A DNA stretch of 64,000 nt, taken from positions 688,957 to 752,956 of the forward strand of contig LSRX01000008.1 of the NCBI GenBank assembly GCA_001939145.1. The letters are read 5' to 3'. Shown one piece after another: positions 33,291 to 42,831 of the stretch (position 1 is the stretch's first letter; each line of letters opens with the position of its first letter). Source of the stretch: Symbiodinium microadriaticum (taxonomy: Eukaryota; Sar; Dinophyceae; Suessiales; Symbiodiniaceae). The position numbers and the translations under genes were made by a program. A model generated the notes under the pieces. The model was not told where the DNA came from. It was given only the letters and a program-made list of their open reading frames with translations, and did not search any database.

Positions 33291-34074
33291 GCCCACAGGT
33301 CCAGTCCATGTCGTCGAGGCTTCTCGGTAGGGTGTCATGAGACAGTATATTCGAGATGTAAAGCAGCTACAAATCATTGTTGACTCCAATTAAAATTAGG
33401 TATAAGAATAGTCCTCCAAGTACTGTAGGAGACGCAAAACTACCTACACTTTTCCCTAGGCTTCTGCAATAGATTCATACTTTATGATACCCCTCAAACC
33501 CTATGCTATTGTTTCAGGCCTCTACCAAGCCAGGTACTAAGCCCTGAAAGTAATTAACCCTTATAAAACCCATGTTGCAGCCATGTAAAGTAGAACCCGA
33601 CTCCATGTTTTAAGACCCCGCATAGCCCTATATACATACATAAACCCATGTAGAAATCCGTATAGGGCCGGCCCTTTCGAAAACCCTGTCTATCCCCTAA
33701 ACCCTAAATCGTACTCTAATTGGTAATGCAGGCCCCTATGTTATCTCTGGTCCACAAGCCTTGGGTCGAACCTAGTTTTTTCCGGTACGTGTTCAAAAAC
33801 CTTTACACCCAAGATTAGGTCGTAACAGCGTCCGGCACCCCCCTTATGTAAACGAAGTCACAGTAGCTGCGTGAGCGCACTTTGCTCTTTTATTGGGATA
33901 ACGATGTCCTCTTTTGGTCTGCCGTGGAGCTGAAAGTTTAGGTTGTTGTGAAGCATGTGAATTCAGTGGCTTGTGACTAGGACTCTAAAGTCCTTGAACC
34001 TCTGGTGCCGACCTTGAGCCATTCAGGACAAGGCTATGCGACAGCTGCTCAAGTGACTCTGCTTAGACAAGTAA

Positions 34075-34161
34075 GTTTAGGATTCAGGATTTAGGATTTA
34101 AGGGTTTAGGATTCAGGATTTAGGATTTAAGGGTTTAGGATTCAGGATTTAGGACTTAGGG
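34075..34161 (+). repeat. 29-bp higher-order telomere-like repeat, three copies
   Basis: The unit is built of GTTTAGG, ATTCAGG, ATTTAGG and ATTTAAGG and repeats three times, the first two copies identical and the last slightly changed. Confidence 0.9.
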
Positions 34162-34345
34162 TCCTTACAAAGCTTCGCTCAGATTCCTGTTGGCGAAGCA
34201 ACCACAGTTACACGGACTTCCGATTGGGAAAATGCAGAAAAAACCTTGCAGAGCTCCATCAGCATCCAAAGGGACCGTGGAAAAAAAAAACACAAGCAAA
34301 AACGTATCTGAGTGAGCACGCAGATGACTCCAGGTAGTCCAGCCA

Positions 34346-34446
34346 AGGGGTGTTCTCTAAATTAGGGTCCCTCTTTAGGTCCCCAATATAGTACGGCGCC
34401 CTTATAAAAAGGACCCTCAAAGGGACCCGATTCTGAGAACTACCCA
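34346..34446. mobile_element. IR-4 palindromic element, copy 1
   Basis: Ends TGTTCTCTAAATTAGGGTCC and GAGAACTACCCA; core CCCCAATATAGTACGGCGCC. Outer TA is not preserved (CA on the left, AG on the right). Confidence 0.75.
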
Positions 34447-34640
34447 AGGAGTACCATGAACATCCTTATGCACTGAGCCTGGACTCTAAACCTTGAGCCT
34501 TTTTCTCCGCCCGCAGGCTTTGGTGCTCTTAGGAATTGTGTTCTTATGCTTGATATGATACAACTCCGCGGGGGTATTGAAACAAGTTAAGTATTTTTAG
34601 GGCATAACCCTGCTATGTAGCAGTTCCTAACCATATGCGA

Positions 34641-34742
34641 CGGTTGATGATATAAATCCTGTATGACTCATAATCAGGAATAGACCCATAATTCCCATAG
34701 TTTAGGGTCCTTAACGTATTGCAGGATTTCTATCATCAGAAG
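34641..34742. mobile_element. IR-1 element, copy 2
   Basis: Ends CGGTTGATGATATAAATCC and GGATTTCTATCATCAGAAG; TA on the right (34743-34744), GA on the left, so the left target base has changed. Confidence 0.8.
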
Positions 34743-34910
34743 TACATCCTTCTACAAGCCCTTATTACAGAATCTCCTATAGAAACCTCATGAGGTACCC
34801 TATAGCAAAGTGGGGTAGGGCCAGAGATTCCCTTGGTAAGGGGGCTTTGGATGGCCGGAGGTTTTGGAACACCAGAGTTTCCGGTCTAAGGTTTTTTTTT
34901 GGGGGGTTTT

Positions 34911-35120
34911 NNNNNNNNNNNNNNNNNNNNNNNNNNNNNNNNNNNNNNNNNNNNNNNNNNNNNNNNNNNNNNNNNNNNNNNNNNNNNNNNNNNNNNNNNN
35001 NNNNNNNNNNNNNNNNNNNNNNNNNNNNNNNNNNNNNNNNNNNNNNNNNNNNNNNNNNNNNNNNNNNNNNNNNNNNNNNNNNNNNNNNNNNNNNNNNNNN
35101 NNNNNNNNNNNNNNNNNNNN
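34911..35120. other. Assembly gap (210 N)
   Basis: Bordered by T and G homopolymers and GGGGTTT words. Confidence 1.
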
Positions 35121-35365
35121 GGGGTTTGGGGGGGTGGGGGTTTAGGGGGTGGGGGGTTTAGGGTTTGAGGTTTAGCGTTCGGGGTTGTGGGGATTTAGGG
35201 TGTGGGGTTTTTAGGGTTCAGTGCTGTAGAGTCCCGGCTTCGGGGGTTACCCGTTTAGGGCTTTGGGGTTACCCGTTTGGGGCAAGTTGAACCTTGTCAC
35301 AGTTTCCACCCGCGGGGTTTAGGGGTTTAGGGTTTAGGCTTTAGGGTTTAGGGTTTATAGGGAAC
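35121..35365 (+). repeat. Interstitial telomere-like tract (TTTAGGG)
   Basis: Degenerate TTTAGGG, TTTGGGG and GGGGTTACCC words from the gap to 35365. From 35366 to 35620 both strands have short open frames (minus 35366-35608, 80 codons) that I cannot separate from chance. Confidence 0.8.
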
Positions 35366-35627
35366 CTAAAGGCACCAAGAGAATAATCGTGCTGTGTTCT
35401 GAGGTTGCGAGCCCGGCAACAATACTTGCTTGATTTTTGGATAGCCCGGCTGAGGTATTGTTGGGAGTTTTGGAGAGTTTTGCGGTTGTAGCTGCTGTAA
35501 GGCCCAAGTTGTGGGTCCGATGTCCACGATACTATACTCCGAATGATTTCTGATACCTACAACTCTAGAGTATAGCCCCTGGAAACCGCACAGAGCCATG
35601 TATCGCACGATTGGGGAACATGCATTA

Positions 35628-35767
35628 CTTGGAGGGTCGAGGGACTTGGCATGTATGTGATATGTAGACTTATAAGAAACCTAAAAGTTTAAAAGGGGCT
35701 GTAATTGGGGTTATGATACTTCTATGTCCAAAACATAGCTACTTACTAAGTGCCCCGACCCTCCAAG
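35628..35767. mobile_element. IR-9 element, copy 1, TA-flanked
   Basis: Ends CTTGGAGGGTCGAGGGACTT and CCCCGACCCTCCAAG, with TA at 35626-35627 and 35768-35769. Core GACTTATAAG and GGGTTATGATACTT shared with 37114 and 52713. 140 bp. Confidence 0.85.
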
Positions 35768-35869
35768 TAAAATCAACACGGGGAGTCCGGGCTTTGGGGA
35801 ACGTAAGCTACAGGACCTACAGGAGGCGCTGTAAAATCCACATAGTTTCAAGTAATCACAACATCTATA

Positions 35870-35960
35870 GTCTCCGTTGTAGCTTCTTCTTTTGGGGTTC
35901 GAGCAGTTCTACATCAAGGATCCTAAAAGGTAACCCCGAAAAAGGATCTATACTGGAGAC
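35870..35960. mobile_element. IR-6 element, copy 3, TA-flanked
   Basis: GTCTCCGTTGTAG ... TACTGGAGAC with TA at 35868-35869 and 35961-35962. Confidence 0.8.
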
Positions 35961-35962
35961 TA

Positions 35963-36117
35963 TGGGCTATTATGTCTATCAAGAGTATTTTGTGTTGACG
36001 GAGCATTGCCGTGAGAAGCAGTGGGCCGAGATGAAGCCCATCTTATCCCCAAGCGGCTTGAAGGACTTAGGGTTAAGCTTTCGTAACTTTAGTCGTGGTC
36101 CCTTGCACACCTTGTAG
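35963..36117 (+). CDS. Candidate exon after an IR-6 element
   Basis: Open to TAG for about 50 codons beyond the element (Glu, Lys, Pro, Leu-rich). The longer 134-codon frame from 35713 runs through two mobile elements, so only this tail is a plausible exon. Confidence 0.18.
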
Positions 36118-36179
36118 TTCCAAGTAGCGTTTAAAGGCCCATGAGAATCCCTCAACCAACAATCCACCACCGGATTAAC

Positions 36180-36560
36180 CCGAAACCTAAACCCTAAACT
36201 TAAACCCTAAACCCTAAACCCCAAACCCCAAACCCTAAACCCTAAACCCTAAAACCCTAAACCCTAAACACTAAACCCNTAAACCCTAAACCCCAAACCC
36301 CAAACCCTAAACCCTAAACCCTAAAACCCTAAACCCTAAACACTAAACCCTAAACCCCAATCCCTAAACCCTAAACCCTAGAGCCACAAGCAGAACCTGC
36401 CTCAGGATGTATCAGCTCTCGGAAGAAGCGCCCGGAACTCAGATCCCTCGCCGGAAGGGGGTTCGGGGTTTAGGGTTTAGGGCTTAGGGCTTAGGGTTTA
36501 GGGTTTAGGGTCTAGGGTCTAGGGTTTAGGGTTTAGGGGTTTAGGGCTTGGGGCTTAGTA
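36180..36560. repeat. CCCTAAA tract, 75-bp island, TTTAGGG tract, with internal duplication at an N
   Basis: C-strand units fill 36180-36385, including an N at 36279 with nearly the same 60-bp block on both sides. After a unique island (36386-36462) G-strand units fill 36463-36555. Orientation is that of a linear chromosome with two ends. Confidence 0.9.
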
Positions 36561-36587
36561 AAACTCGGTTTCGGGACGCTCGCAGGA

Positions 36588-36785
36588 ACACCTTAAAGGG
36601 GACCGTAGTATAGAACCCCATAGGACCCTAGTATAGAACCCTACAGTACCCCTTCAAGCGGACCCTAGTATAGAATCCTATAGTAGCCCTGAATTTTCTG
36701 AAAAAGGGGACCCTAGTGTAGATCCCTTTTGTACCCCTTCTCTGAAAAGGGGAACCTAGCATAGATCCCTTTAGTACCCCTTAAG
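36588..36785. repeat. Degenerate minisatellite, GGACCCTAGTATAG words
   Basis: Five units of roughly 35-45 bp contain GGGGACCCTAGTATAGAACC followed by (A/T)GTACCCC. 36786-37110 is unique with no supported feature. Confidence 0.8.
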
Positions 36786-37113
36786 GCAACCCTTGAAAGA
36801 GCCTACCCCCATACACAGCACATCCAGTCTAAAGACCTGAGAGGAAGGAGCCAGGAATGTACCTCAACGCGTAGGAGCACAATCCGACGACACATCCCAA
36901 CAGTCCGACGCACCTATGAGGGTGCCATTAAAGGTTTGGAGTTTGGGGTTTCGGTTGCCGTTAAGGTTTACTAAGTACCTTTTTAGTAAACTGTAGGGTG
37001 TCTATGGCTCGAATTTCGATGATGCATGAGTTAGGGAAGTATCCCCCAGAACGGTACATAGGACCCTTTGGGTATTGAAAGCTTCACAAGAGGCATCCGG
37101 GTCGCTGGGCTTG

Positions 37114-37251
37114 CTTGGAAGGTCGGGGGGACTTCGTAAGTAGGTAGTAAGCAGACTTATAAGCACCCGAAAAAGGCGATCCCCAGTTGGGATTATGATG
37201 CTTACAAGCTTCTAAACTACACTATTTTCTAGGTCCCCGACACCCTCCAAG
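37114..37251. mobile_element. IR-9 element, copy 2
   Basis: Ends CTTGGAAGGTCGGGGGG and CGACACCCTCCAAG; flanks TG and CA rather than TA, consistent with decay at methylatable positions. From 37260 to 37505 nothing was recognised. Confidence 0.8.
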
Positions 37252-37509
37252 CAGGTGAATCCGTGACCCGAATCACGAAAGCTTCAGAAACCCAGTGGAA
37301 CTCCAGACGGAACCTCGCATATAGAACGTGATACAACCGTATTAGCACGCATCAAGAGCATATGAACGCCAAAAGAATCTAACTTGCATACAAGAGACGC
37401 TGGTACTATGGAACCTCTCCCAAAAAACACGGCGCAAAGTGGAACCTTATCAAGCCTGCAGACCCGTCGAAAAGAGCCCTATAAACGCTTTGCAAAGCTC
37501 CGTGTGAAA

Positions 37510-37785
37510 GCTCTTAAACCCTAAACCGTAAACCCTACACCCTAAAACCCTAAAGCCCTAAAACCTAAACCCTACACCCTAAAAACCCTAAGCCCTAAAC
37601 CCTATACCTAAACCGTCCTCTGATCTCCAAAAAAAACCGTCTGGTCTATGCTGTCAGGTTTCCCGCACCTCCGGATGGCGAAGCTGGGGTTGGTCCCCCA
37701 GACTCTTCCGAGAGCCTAATACCCCTCAATTAGGACTTCGACTTTCATGTTTAAGGTTTAGGGTTTAAGGTTTAGGGTTTAGGTG
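37510..37785. repeat. CCCTAAA tract, island, TTTAGGG tract
   Basis: C-strand units 37515-37615, unique island, G-strand units 37748-37785, then a few CCCTAAA words to 37815. Confidence 0.8.
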
Positions 37786-37971
37786 AATTTCTGAAACCCT
37801 AAACCCCAAGCCCCCAATTAAGAGGTATTTGGGCAATCGGGCGTATACCATACAGGGCTTCTTCCGATGACATATCGCATATTCCGTACTTCAGGGCTAG
37901 TGGGAGTCTCCAGTTCGGTTTAGGGTGTAGGGGGTTCGGGGGGTTCTAGGATGGTTGAGGGGGATTTTCTA

Positions 37972-38057
37972 CTATTGATGATATGAATCCTGCATTACCT
38001 ATGGGAATTATGGTATATACCTTATTCTGGGTAATGCAGGATTTTTATCATCAACCG
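37972..38057. mobile_element. IR-1 element, copy 3, TA-flanked, short core
   Basis: CTATTGATGATATGAATCC ... GGATTTTTATCATCAACCG, TA at 37970-37971 and 38058-38059. 86 bp, missing the GGGTCCTTA part of the core. Confidence 0.85.
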
Positions 38058-38059
38058 TA

Positions 38060-38197
38060 TGAATGCCTAGGATCTGATCCTTTGGGGTTGGGCGAACTCC
38101 TGAGTCGGGATCTTGCAGGTGCCCGACGAAATAAGGCCAGGCACTGCGGTTTTAAGGCATCTTTTGGTGGCTTTCGGGATGTACCCCCGAAGCCCTA
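38060..38197 (+). CDS. Candidate exon between two IR-1 elements
   Basis: A 46-codon open stretch fills the interval between IR-1 copies 3 and 4 and runs into copy 4. If coding, the two elements would act as, or sit in, the flanking introns. Composition Gly, Leu, Arg, Lys. Short and speculative. Confidence 0.15.
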
Positions 38198-38302
38198 CTG
38201 TTGATGATAGAAGTCCTGCATTACCTTAAGGACCCTGAACTATGGGCACAATGGTATACTCCTTAATTATTGTGGGTAATGCAGGATTTATATCATCAAC
38301 CC
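38198..38302. mobile_element. IR-1 element, copy 4, TA-flanked
   Basis: CTGTTGATGATAGAAGTCC ... GGATTTATATCATCAACCC, TA at 38196-38197 and 38303-38304. Core in inverted order relative to copies 1, 2 and 5. Confidence 0.85.
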
Positions 38303-38639
38303 TATCTTTGGGATTTCGGGTTTAGAGATGTTCGGGTTGGGGGGTATCGGGGATTAGAACTTCGTGGTGGGGTTTAGGCGTTAGGTTTTAGCAGTTTCTG
38401 GGTGGCGGGAGTTTAGGGTTTAGGAGTATGTCTGTGGCTTAGCGTGAAAGCTGTAGGCGGTTCTTGTGCTGTAGCATCTGGAGTTTAAAATCTTTTTGAA
38501 GAGTTCTTCTGGGTGAGTTGTGTCCCTAAACCCTAAACCCTAAACCCTAGAAGTTCAAGGGGCCAAGGCAGGCAGTGCTGTGGGCTGAACTCTGGCTGGC
38601 CTGAGTCGTCCCGAGCTACGTGAAAGGCATGGTCCAATT

Positions 38640-38724
38640 CCCTGAGGGTCCAAGTACCTCACAATCATATACTCTTCTGAATAGGGTTAGGGTTTGGGGT
38701 TTAGGGATCTAGGGTTGAGGGTTG
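38640..38724. repeat. Half IR-5 element joined to a TTTAGGG tract
   Basis: CTGAGGGTCCAAGTACCTC ... CTCTTCTGAATA (38640-38683) equals the left half of the intact IR-5 copy that starts 87 bp later. The half ends exactly where TTAGGGTTTGGGGTTTAGGG begins (38684-38724). Confidence 0.8.
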
Positions 38725-38726
38725 TA

Positions 38727-38942
38727 CCCTAGGGGTCCAAGTACCTAATAATCATCTACTCTTCTGAATACTAACCTACAAGACTACTATATCCGCAACC
38801 CAAGTATATGATTAGTTTTCTAAATTAGGGTCCCTTGTTCGATCCCCAATATAGTACGGCACCCTTATAAAAAGGATCCCAAACGGGACCCTAATTTAGA
38901 GAACTGCCCATATGATTATTGGGTCCTTTGGAACCCCTAGGG
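38727..38942. mobile_element. IR-5 element, copy 2, interrupted by IR-4
   Basis: Ends CCCTAGGGGTCCAAGTACC and GGAACCCCTAGGG; TA on the left (38725-38726). IR-4 copy 2 is inserted at 38809-38910. Removing it with one TA restores AAGTATATGATTATTGGG. Confidence 0.85.
38809..38910. mobile_element. IR-4 element, copy 2, nested in IR-5, TA-flanked
   Basis: TGATTAGTTTTCTAAATTAG ... CTAATTTAGAGAACTGCCCA with TA at 38807-38808 and 38911-38912, inside IR-5. Core GTACGGCACCCTTATAAAAA shared with copy 1. Confidence 0.88.
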
Positions 38943-38963
38943 ATTGGTCCTAAGCTCATCCTT

Positions 38964-39185
38964 CCCTAACCCAGAGGCTCCACATATAGTACCATTATGG
39001 AATTAGGTCCCAAAAGACTATCCTTATTAAGGCTTTAGGGACCTACTTCCATAATGGTACTATATATGGAGCCTCTGGGTAAGGGTCCATGTGCCATGGT
39101 AGTACGTACTTTGGCCTTGTAGTGCCTGTCTATAGGTGCTTCATGGCCAAAGTATATACGGTATGGGCAGATGGACCCTGCCGGG
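38964..39185. mobile_element. IR-2 element, copy 2, interrupted by IR-3
   Basis: The left end CCCTAA|GGGTCCATG is split by IR-3. The right end is GGCCAAAGTATATACG ... GGACCCTG. Core TTGTAGTGCCTGTCTATAGG parallels the TAAAGTAGTCCCTATA core of other IR-2 copies. Confidence 0.75.
38970..39079. mobile_element. IR-3 element, copy 1, 3-bp TAA duplication, nested in IR-2
   Basis: CCCAGAGGCTCCACATATAG ... TATATATGGAGCCTCTGGG, flanked by TAA at 38967-38969 and 39080-39082. 110 bp, the same length as copy 2. TAA plus these ends fits Harbinger/Tourist-type insertion. Confidence 0.85.
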
Positions 39186-39204
39186 CTTGGGCTGTCCGGA
39201 CCTA

Positions 39205-39900
39205 AACGTGAACCCTAAACCCTAAACCCAAAAACCCTCAAGCCTGAACCCAAACAACCTAGAATGGTAAGCTATGCGCCAAGTCCCTTAAGCTTCCCCT
39301 ACCAAGTAGAGGCTTCATGAACCCCGAGCCGTCGAACCCCGAAAACCCTGACACATCAGCAGGGTTACGGGATCAGGGATTACTTGTGCCCTAAACCCAA
39401 AGCCCCTAAGCCCTTAAACCCTGAACCCTAAGCCCCAAATTCAGGGTTGGAGTCCCTCATACGCCGCCCTAAGTGTCCAAGTACGCCATACTTGCATAAT
39501 TTCCCAGCTGCTAGCCTACGACACGACCATCCTAAAGCCAAGTAACTAATCCGTAGGTTCTTTGGGCCCTGAAAGGACATGAGGAGAACGATGTTCTAGC
39601 TTGCCGGCGTAATTAACACTACAAGTCAACTCTGAGTAGGAAAGACCCGAAACACGAAGCTAAACCCGAAACCCTCAACCCGGTCAACCCTGAACTGCAA
39701 GCCCCTAGACCCTATCGACCCTAAACCTTCACAACACTAAAGACCCCAAAAAGGCTCTAAGCCCTAAGGACCCTATCGGCCCTGAGCCCTAGACCAAGAC
39801 CCCAAACCCGAAAGATTCTAGACCCTAAGACCCAAAGATCCTAAAACCTAAACCCTAAACCCTAAAGACCCCGAGACCCTAAACCCGAAAGGCCCGAGAC
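39205..39900 (-). repeat. Long degenerate CCCTAAA region
   Basis: C-strand telomere-like words at 39208-39240, 39390-39440 and 39660-39900, the last including CCCTAAAGACCC and CCTAAGACCC variants, with unique stretches between and no coding frame above 60 codons. Confidence 0.75.
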
Positions 39901-39906
39901 CCTAAG

Positions 39907-40012
39907 CCCTGAGGGTCCATGTACCCAAATAGTATATACTTTGGCCGTAAAGTAGTCCCTATATCGCTACTTTGGGGCCAAAGTGTATATTTGGGTACAT
40001 GAACTCTTAGGG
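39907..40012. mobile_element. IR-2 element, copy 3, intact
   Basis: CCCTGAGGGTCCATGTACCC ... GGGTACATGAACTCTTAGGG with inner arms AAATAGTATATACTTTGGCC and complement. This copy defines the empty site used to read the nested copy at 45877. Confidence 0.85.
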
Positions 40013-40094
40013 TTAATCCCTAAAGGTCATCACCGTCATGGTGGAGGAGATGGCGACCCACGCGAAGAAGTGTGAGGACACGTCGCCTGGGCAT

Positions 40095-40260
40095 GCGGGG
40101 TGTCTGGGGTTTTTTGGGGGGTTTTGGGTGTGGGATTTAGGGTCTAGGGTTCAGTTTTTAGGGTTTAGGGTTTGGGGATTAGGGGTTTTGGGTGTGGGAT
40201 TTAGGGCTGAGGGCTTAGGTTGGGGGGTTTGATTATGGTTGAGGTTTTATAGGCTATAGG
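40095..40260 (+). repeat. Interstitial telomere-like tract (TTTAGGG)
   Basis: TTTAGGG, TTTGGGG and GGTGTGGGATTTAGGG words; the last phrase occurs twice (40126, 40187). The preceding island 40021-40100 is open (Val/Glu/Lys-rich) and may be a small exon. Confidence 0.75.
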
Positions 40261-40794
40261 TTTAGTTTAGGGTTGTATCAAGCATTTGGTTACCGAGCTT
40301 AGATACTGTGCCTGCGACGGTTGACTTTGGTAAGCCATGTTGATTCGAAGAGGTTTGCAGCTTTCCAGCGGTGCTTGAAAGTAAGTTTGTGTTCATGCCG
40401 ACTTTCTTCTCCGGCACGGCGCGGATCGTCAATTGAAGGTTTAGGGTTTAGGGTACGCCGTTTCTGATGAATAAAGTGTTGGGTCTAAGAGTCTAGGAGC
40501 TTACTGTATGATGTCAGGTTTAGGGCTGTAGGGTTTCGGGGTTTAGTATTTGGAGGTTGTGATTCTATGAACTACGGGTAAGAGCTTCGGGGTCTTCGTG
40601 TTGAGGGTCTCAAGCTTTGCGGATAGATTTCGAGCTATTCGGATTGTTCGTATTCATAGCCCTTGCATATGTACTTATACAGACCCCCGTTCAAACCCCT
40701 TCAGAGCCCTGAACCCTAAACCATGGAACCGCGTAGCCCCATTGCTACAGCCTAAACTCTGCCCTTATCCCCCTGGAACGAAAGGATGCTGAGT

Positions 40795-40874
40795 CCTTCG
40801 ACAGCACGAACCTGGAGGTTAGCAAGTTCCAGGGCGTCAATGCCGACCGCCTCTCGGCGACGGTGAATTTCTAG
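40795..40874 (+). CDS. Candidate small exon
   Basis: 26 codons after an AAAG acceptor-like site to TAG, polar composition (FDSTNLEVSKFQGVNADR). Too short to prove; listed because it is unique sequence between repeats. Confidence 0.15.
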
Positions 40875-40882
40875 ATTATCAA

Positions 40883-41059
40883 CCCAGACCTTCCAAAATC
40901 CCTTAGTTAAGGCAGAATTAAGGAGCATACCTTGAACCAGATTAGGGATCCTACTATAATTTACAGTAGAATGTTATCCAGCTATAATTTAAAGTATAAT
41001 CTCATCCTACTATAATTTAAAGTATAATCTTTAATTCAAAACATATTGGAAGGTCTGGG
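40883..41059. mobile_element. IR-7 element, copy 4, with expanded core
   Basis: CCCAGACCTTCCAAAATCCC ... ATATTGGAAGGTCTGGG. The core CTATAATTTAAAGTATAATC is duplicated in tandem (40982-41025), making this copy 177 bp. Confidence 0.8.
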
Positions 41060-41349
41060 AAGCTCTGAAGACTACATATTACCCTGGGATCCTGAGTTCT
41101 CTTGCGTTGCCCTTTTTCTTTTTGGGTTCTCTAGTGAAAACCAAGTTAGAAAANATTTAGGGGTCACTCAGGAACCCAGGCGCCCTAGGAGCCCTGAGAC
41201 CGATGGAAGGGGAGGAAGGGACCCCGTAAGTAAGGCCAGTCGGGATTAGCGTTTAGGGCTTAGGGGTTGCGAGTACATATTTCGTGGGCTGCGGTTCCCT
41301 GAACACAATACAAAACCTGGGTTCTCCAAAGCCCTTGAACTAAGGCATA

Positions 41350-41454
41350 CCTGGACTTCATAAATCATTATAAAGCCTTCCATTTTTTAGGGTTCCCTAT
41401 TATGATTTCCTTTTGTACAAGTCCCTAACAAGGTAGGTTATTTTGGTGTCCAGA
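41350..41454. mobile_element. IR-8 element, copy 2, TA-flanked
   Basis: CCTGGACTTCATAAATC ... TTTTGGTGTCCAGA, TA at 41348-41349 and 41455-41456; core CTATTATGATTTCCTTTTGT. Confidence 0.75.
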
Positions 41455-41464
41455 TACACCTTAG

Positions 41465-41703
41465 GTTGTGGTAGGATCCCTAATATGATGACTTACGAAC
41501 CCTGAATTAAGGAATATTTTCAAACTTGTAGAAGGATGGCTAATATGACGGGTTAAGAACCCTGAGTTAAGGAAAACTGCTTCAACTTGTAGTAGGATCC
41601 CTCATATGATGGTTTAAGGTGTATTATATGGGTTCAGGGTTCAGGGTGTAAGGTTTATCTGTGTATTCCTTACTTAGTTGGGGGATATTGGAAGGTCTGG
41701 AAA
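41465..41703. mobile_element. IR-7-derived composite
   Basis: GTAGGATCCCTAATATGATG and AACCCTGAATTAAGGAA words repeat three times (41470, 41530, 41590) and the stretch ends GATATTGGAAGGTCTGG, an IR-7 right end. It looks like a tandemly duplicated IR-7 core. Confidence 0.55.
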
Positions 41704-41741
41704 CTTAGGGTTTCACGGTCTAGCTTAGCCTGTCGTACCCA

Positions 41742-41940
41742 TATCCTAGGCAGTACTCGGGAGACCCCTAAAAGGGAGGGGTTTAGGGTTTAGCGTTTAG
41801 GATTGTTTAAGGGTCCTAGGTAGTACTAGGGAGATCCCTTAAAGGGGACCCTTCTTAACCCTACTTCTGGCTGCCTGAAAAAGGACGTTATTGAGAAGGT
41901 CTATATCCCCAAGGCTCCCCTAATGCAAACTCCCGCCATA
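41742..41940. mobile_element. IR-13: truncated copy, telomere-like tract, full copy
   Basis: TCCTAGGCAGTACTCGGGAG ... CTAAAAGGGA (41744-41776) is cut off by GGGGTTTAGGGTTTAGCG (41778-41811). The element then restarts as TCCTAGGTAGTACTAGGGAG and continues in full to about 41936 (TCTATATCCCCAAGGCTCCC). Siblings 58627 and 63141. Confidence 0.75.
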
Positions 41941-42198
41941 GCACACTGGCCTGCTGCCATGCAATTTCACTTCCAGTTTAAAGGTGCTTTGTGGAGTTTT
42001 TTTTTTTAATGGCGGTCCCTGGCACAGTGTGAGTGTGGGGTTCAAGGCTTTGGGGGTTTTGGGGTAGGGTTTGGGCTTTAAGGCTTTCAGGGTTTAGGCT
42101 TCAAGGGTTTAGAGTTTAGAGGTTCAGGGGTTGAGAGCTCCGAGATCAGAGTTTTGGGCCCACCTGATTACCTGAGTTGCGCTGGTGCACAGCGAATG

Positions 42199-42309
42199 CC
42201 CAGACCCTCCAATATCCTTCTATTAAAGATTATGCTTTAAATTATAATAGTATCCCTAATGTGGTTTAAGGTATATTCCATTCAATGAAGGGATATTGGA
42301 AGGTCTGGG
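42199..42309. mobile_element. IR-7 element, copy 6
   Basis: CCCAGACCCTCCAATATCC ... GGATATTGGAAGGTCTGGG, near-perfect inverted ends, AT-rich core with TATAATAGTATCCCTAATG. The region 42040-42140 upstream is a degenerate TTTAGGG tract. Confidence 0.85.
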
Positions 42310-42505
42310 CACTCAGGATTGGAATCCGTAAACCCCAAACCGAGGGACCCTGGGTTTAGGGTTTAGGGTCTAGGGCAAGCTAGCTGGAACCTTACCTTAC
42401 AGTGTACGTCGAGACCAGCATAAGTCGGTTTGCTTTAAACATGTGGTGAATAGGTTCGCAGACAGCACGTCCTTGAAAAGCAATGCAAACTATGACATCA
42501 TAGAT

Positions 42506-42611
42506 GCCCAGACATTCCAATATCCTTTAATGAAAGATTATACTTTGCATTATAGTAGGATCCCGAATATGGTTTAAGGTATAATCTTTCGTTAATCAAG
42601 TAAGGTCTGGG
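42506..42611. mobile_element. IR-7 element, copy 7
   Basis: CCCAGACATTCCAATATCC ... TAAGGTCTGGG, core TATAGTAGGATCCCGAATAT. The right arm has lost the GATATTGG part. Confidence 0.8.
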
Positions 42612-42726
42612 TGCTGCAAAAGGATTTCAGGAACAATCAGCGGCTTTGATCCCTGGAGTAAGCCAAACCCAGAGCAGCGGATGCTATATGGGTACAGGGA
42701 GCCTTTGGGTAATAGAGGGGCCAAAA

Positions 42727-42822
42727 CAATTGCCAATACTATTTTTTGGGATTCCTTTTTGTAGTTGTAGTAAGTATGATGGACCCCAAAACCCTATTCC
42801 AAGTATCAAGACCCCTTAGATT
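42727..42822. mobile_element. IR-10 element, copy 2
   Basis: CAATTGCCAATACTATTTTT ... ACCCCAAAACCCTATTCCAA, matching the copy at 21475 over its length. Confidence 0.6.
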
Positions 42823-42831
42823 ATACTTTTC

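Noticed and set aside
34790..35168. Frames of 89-123 codons around 35 kb
   Set aside because: Mostly N plus GGGGTTT translation.
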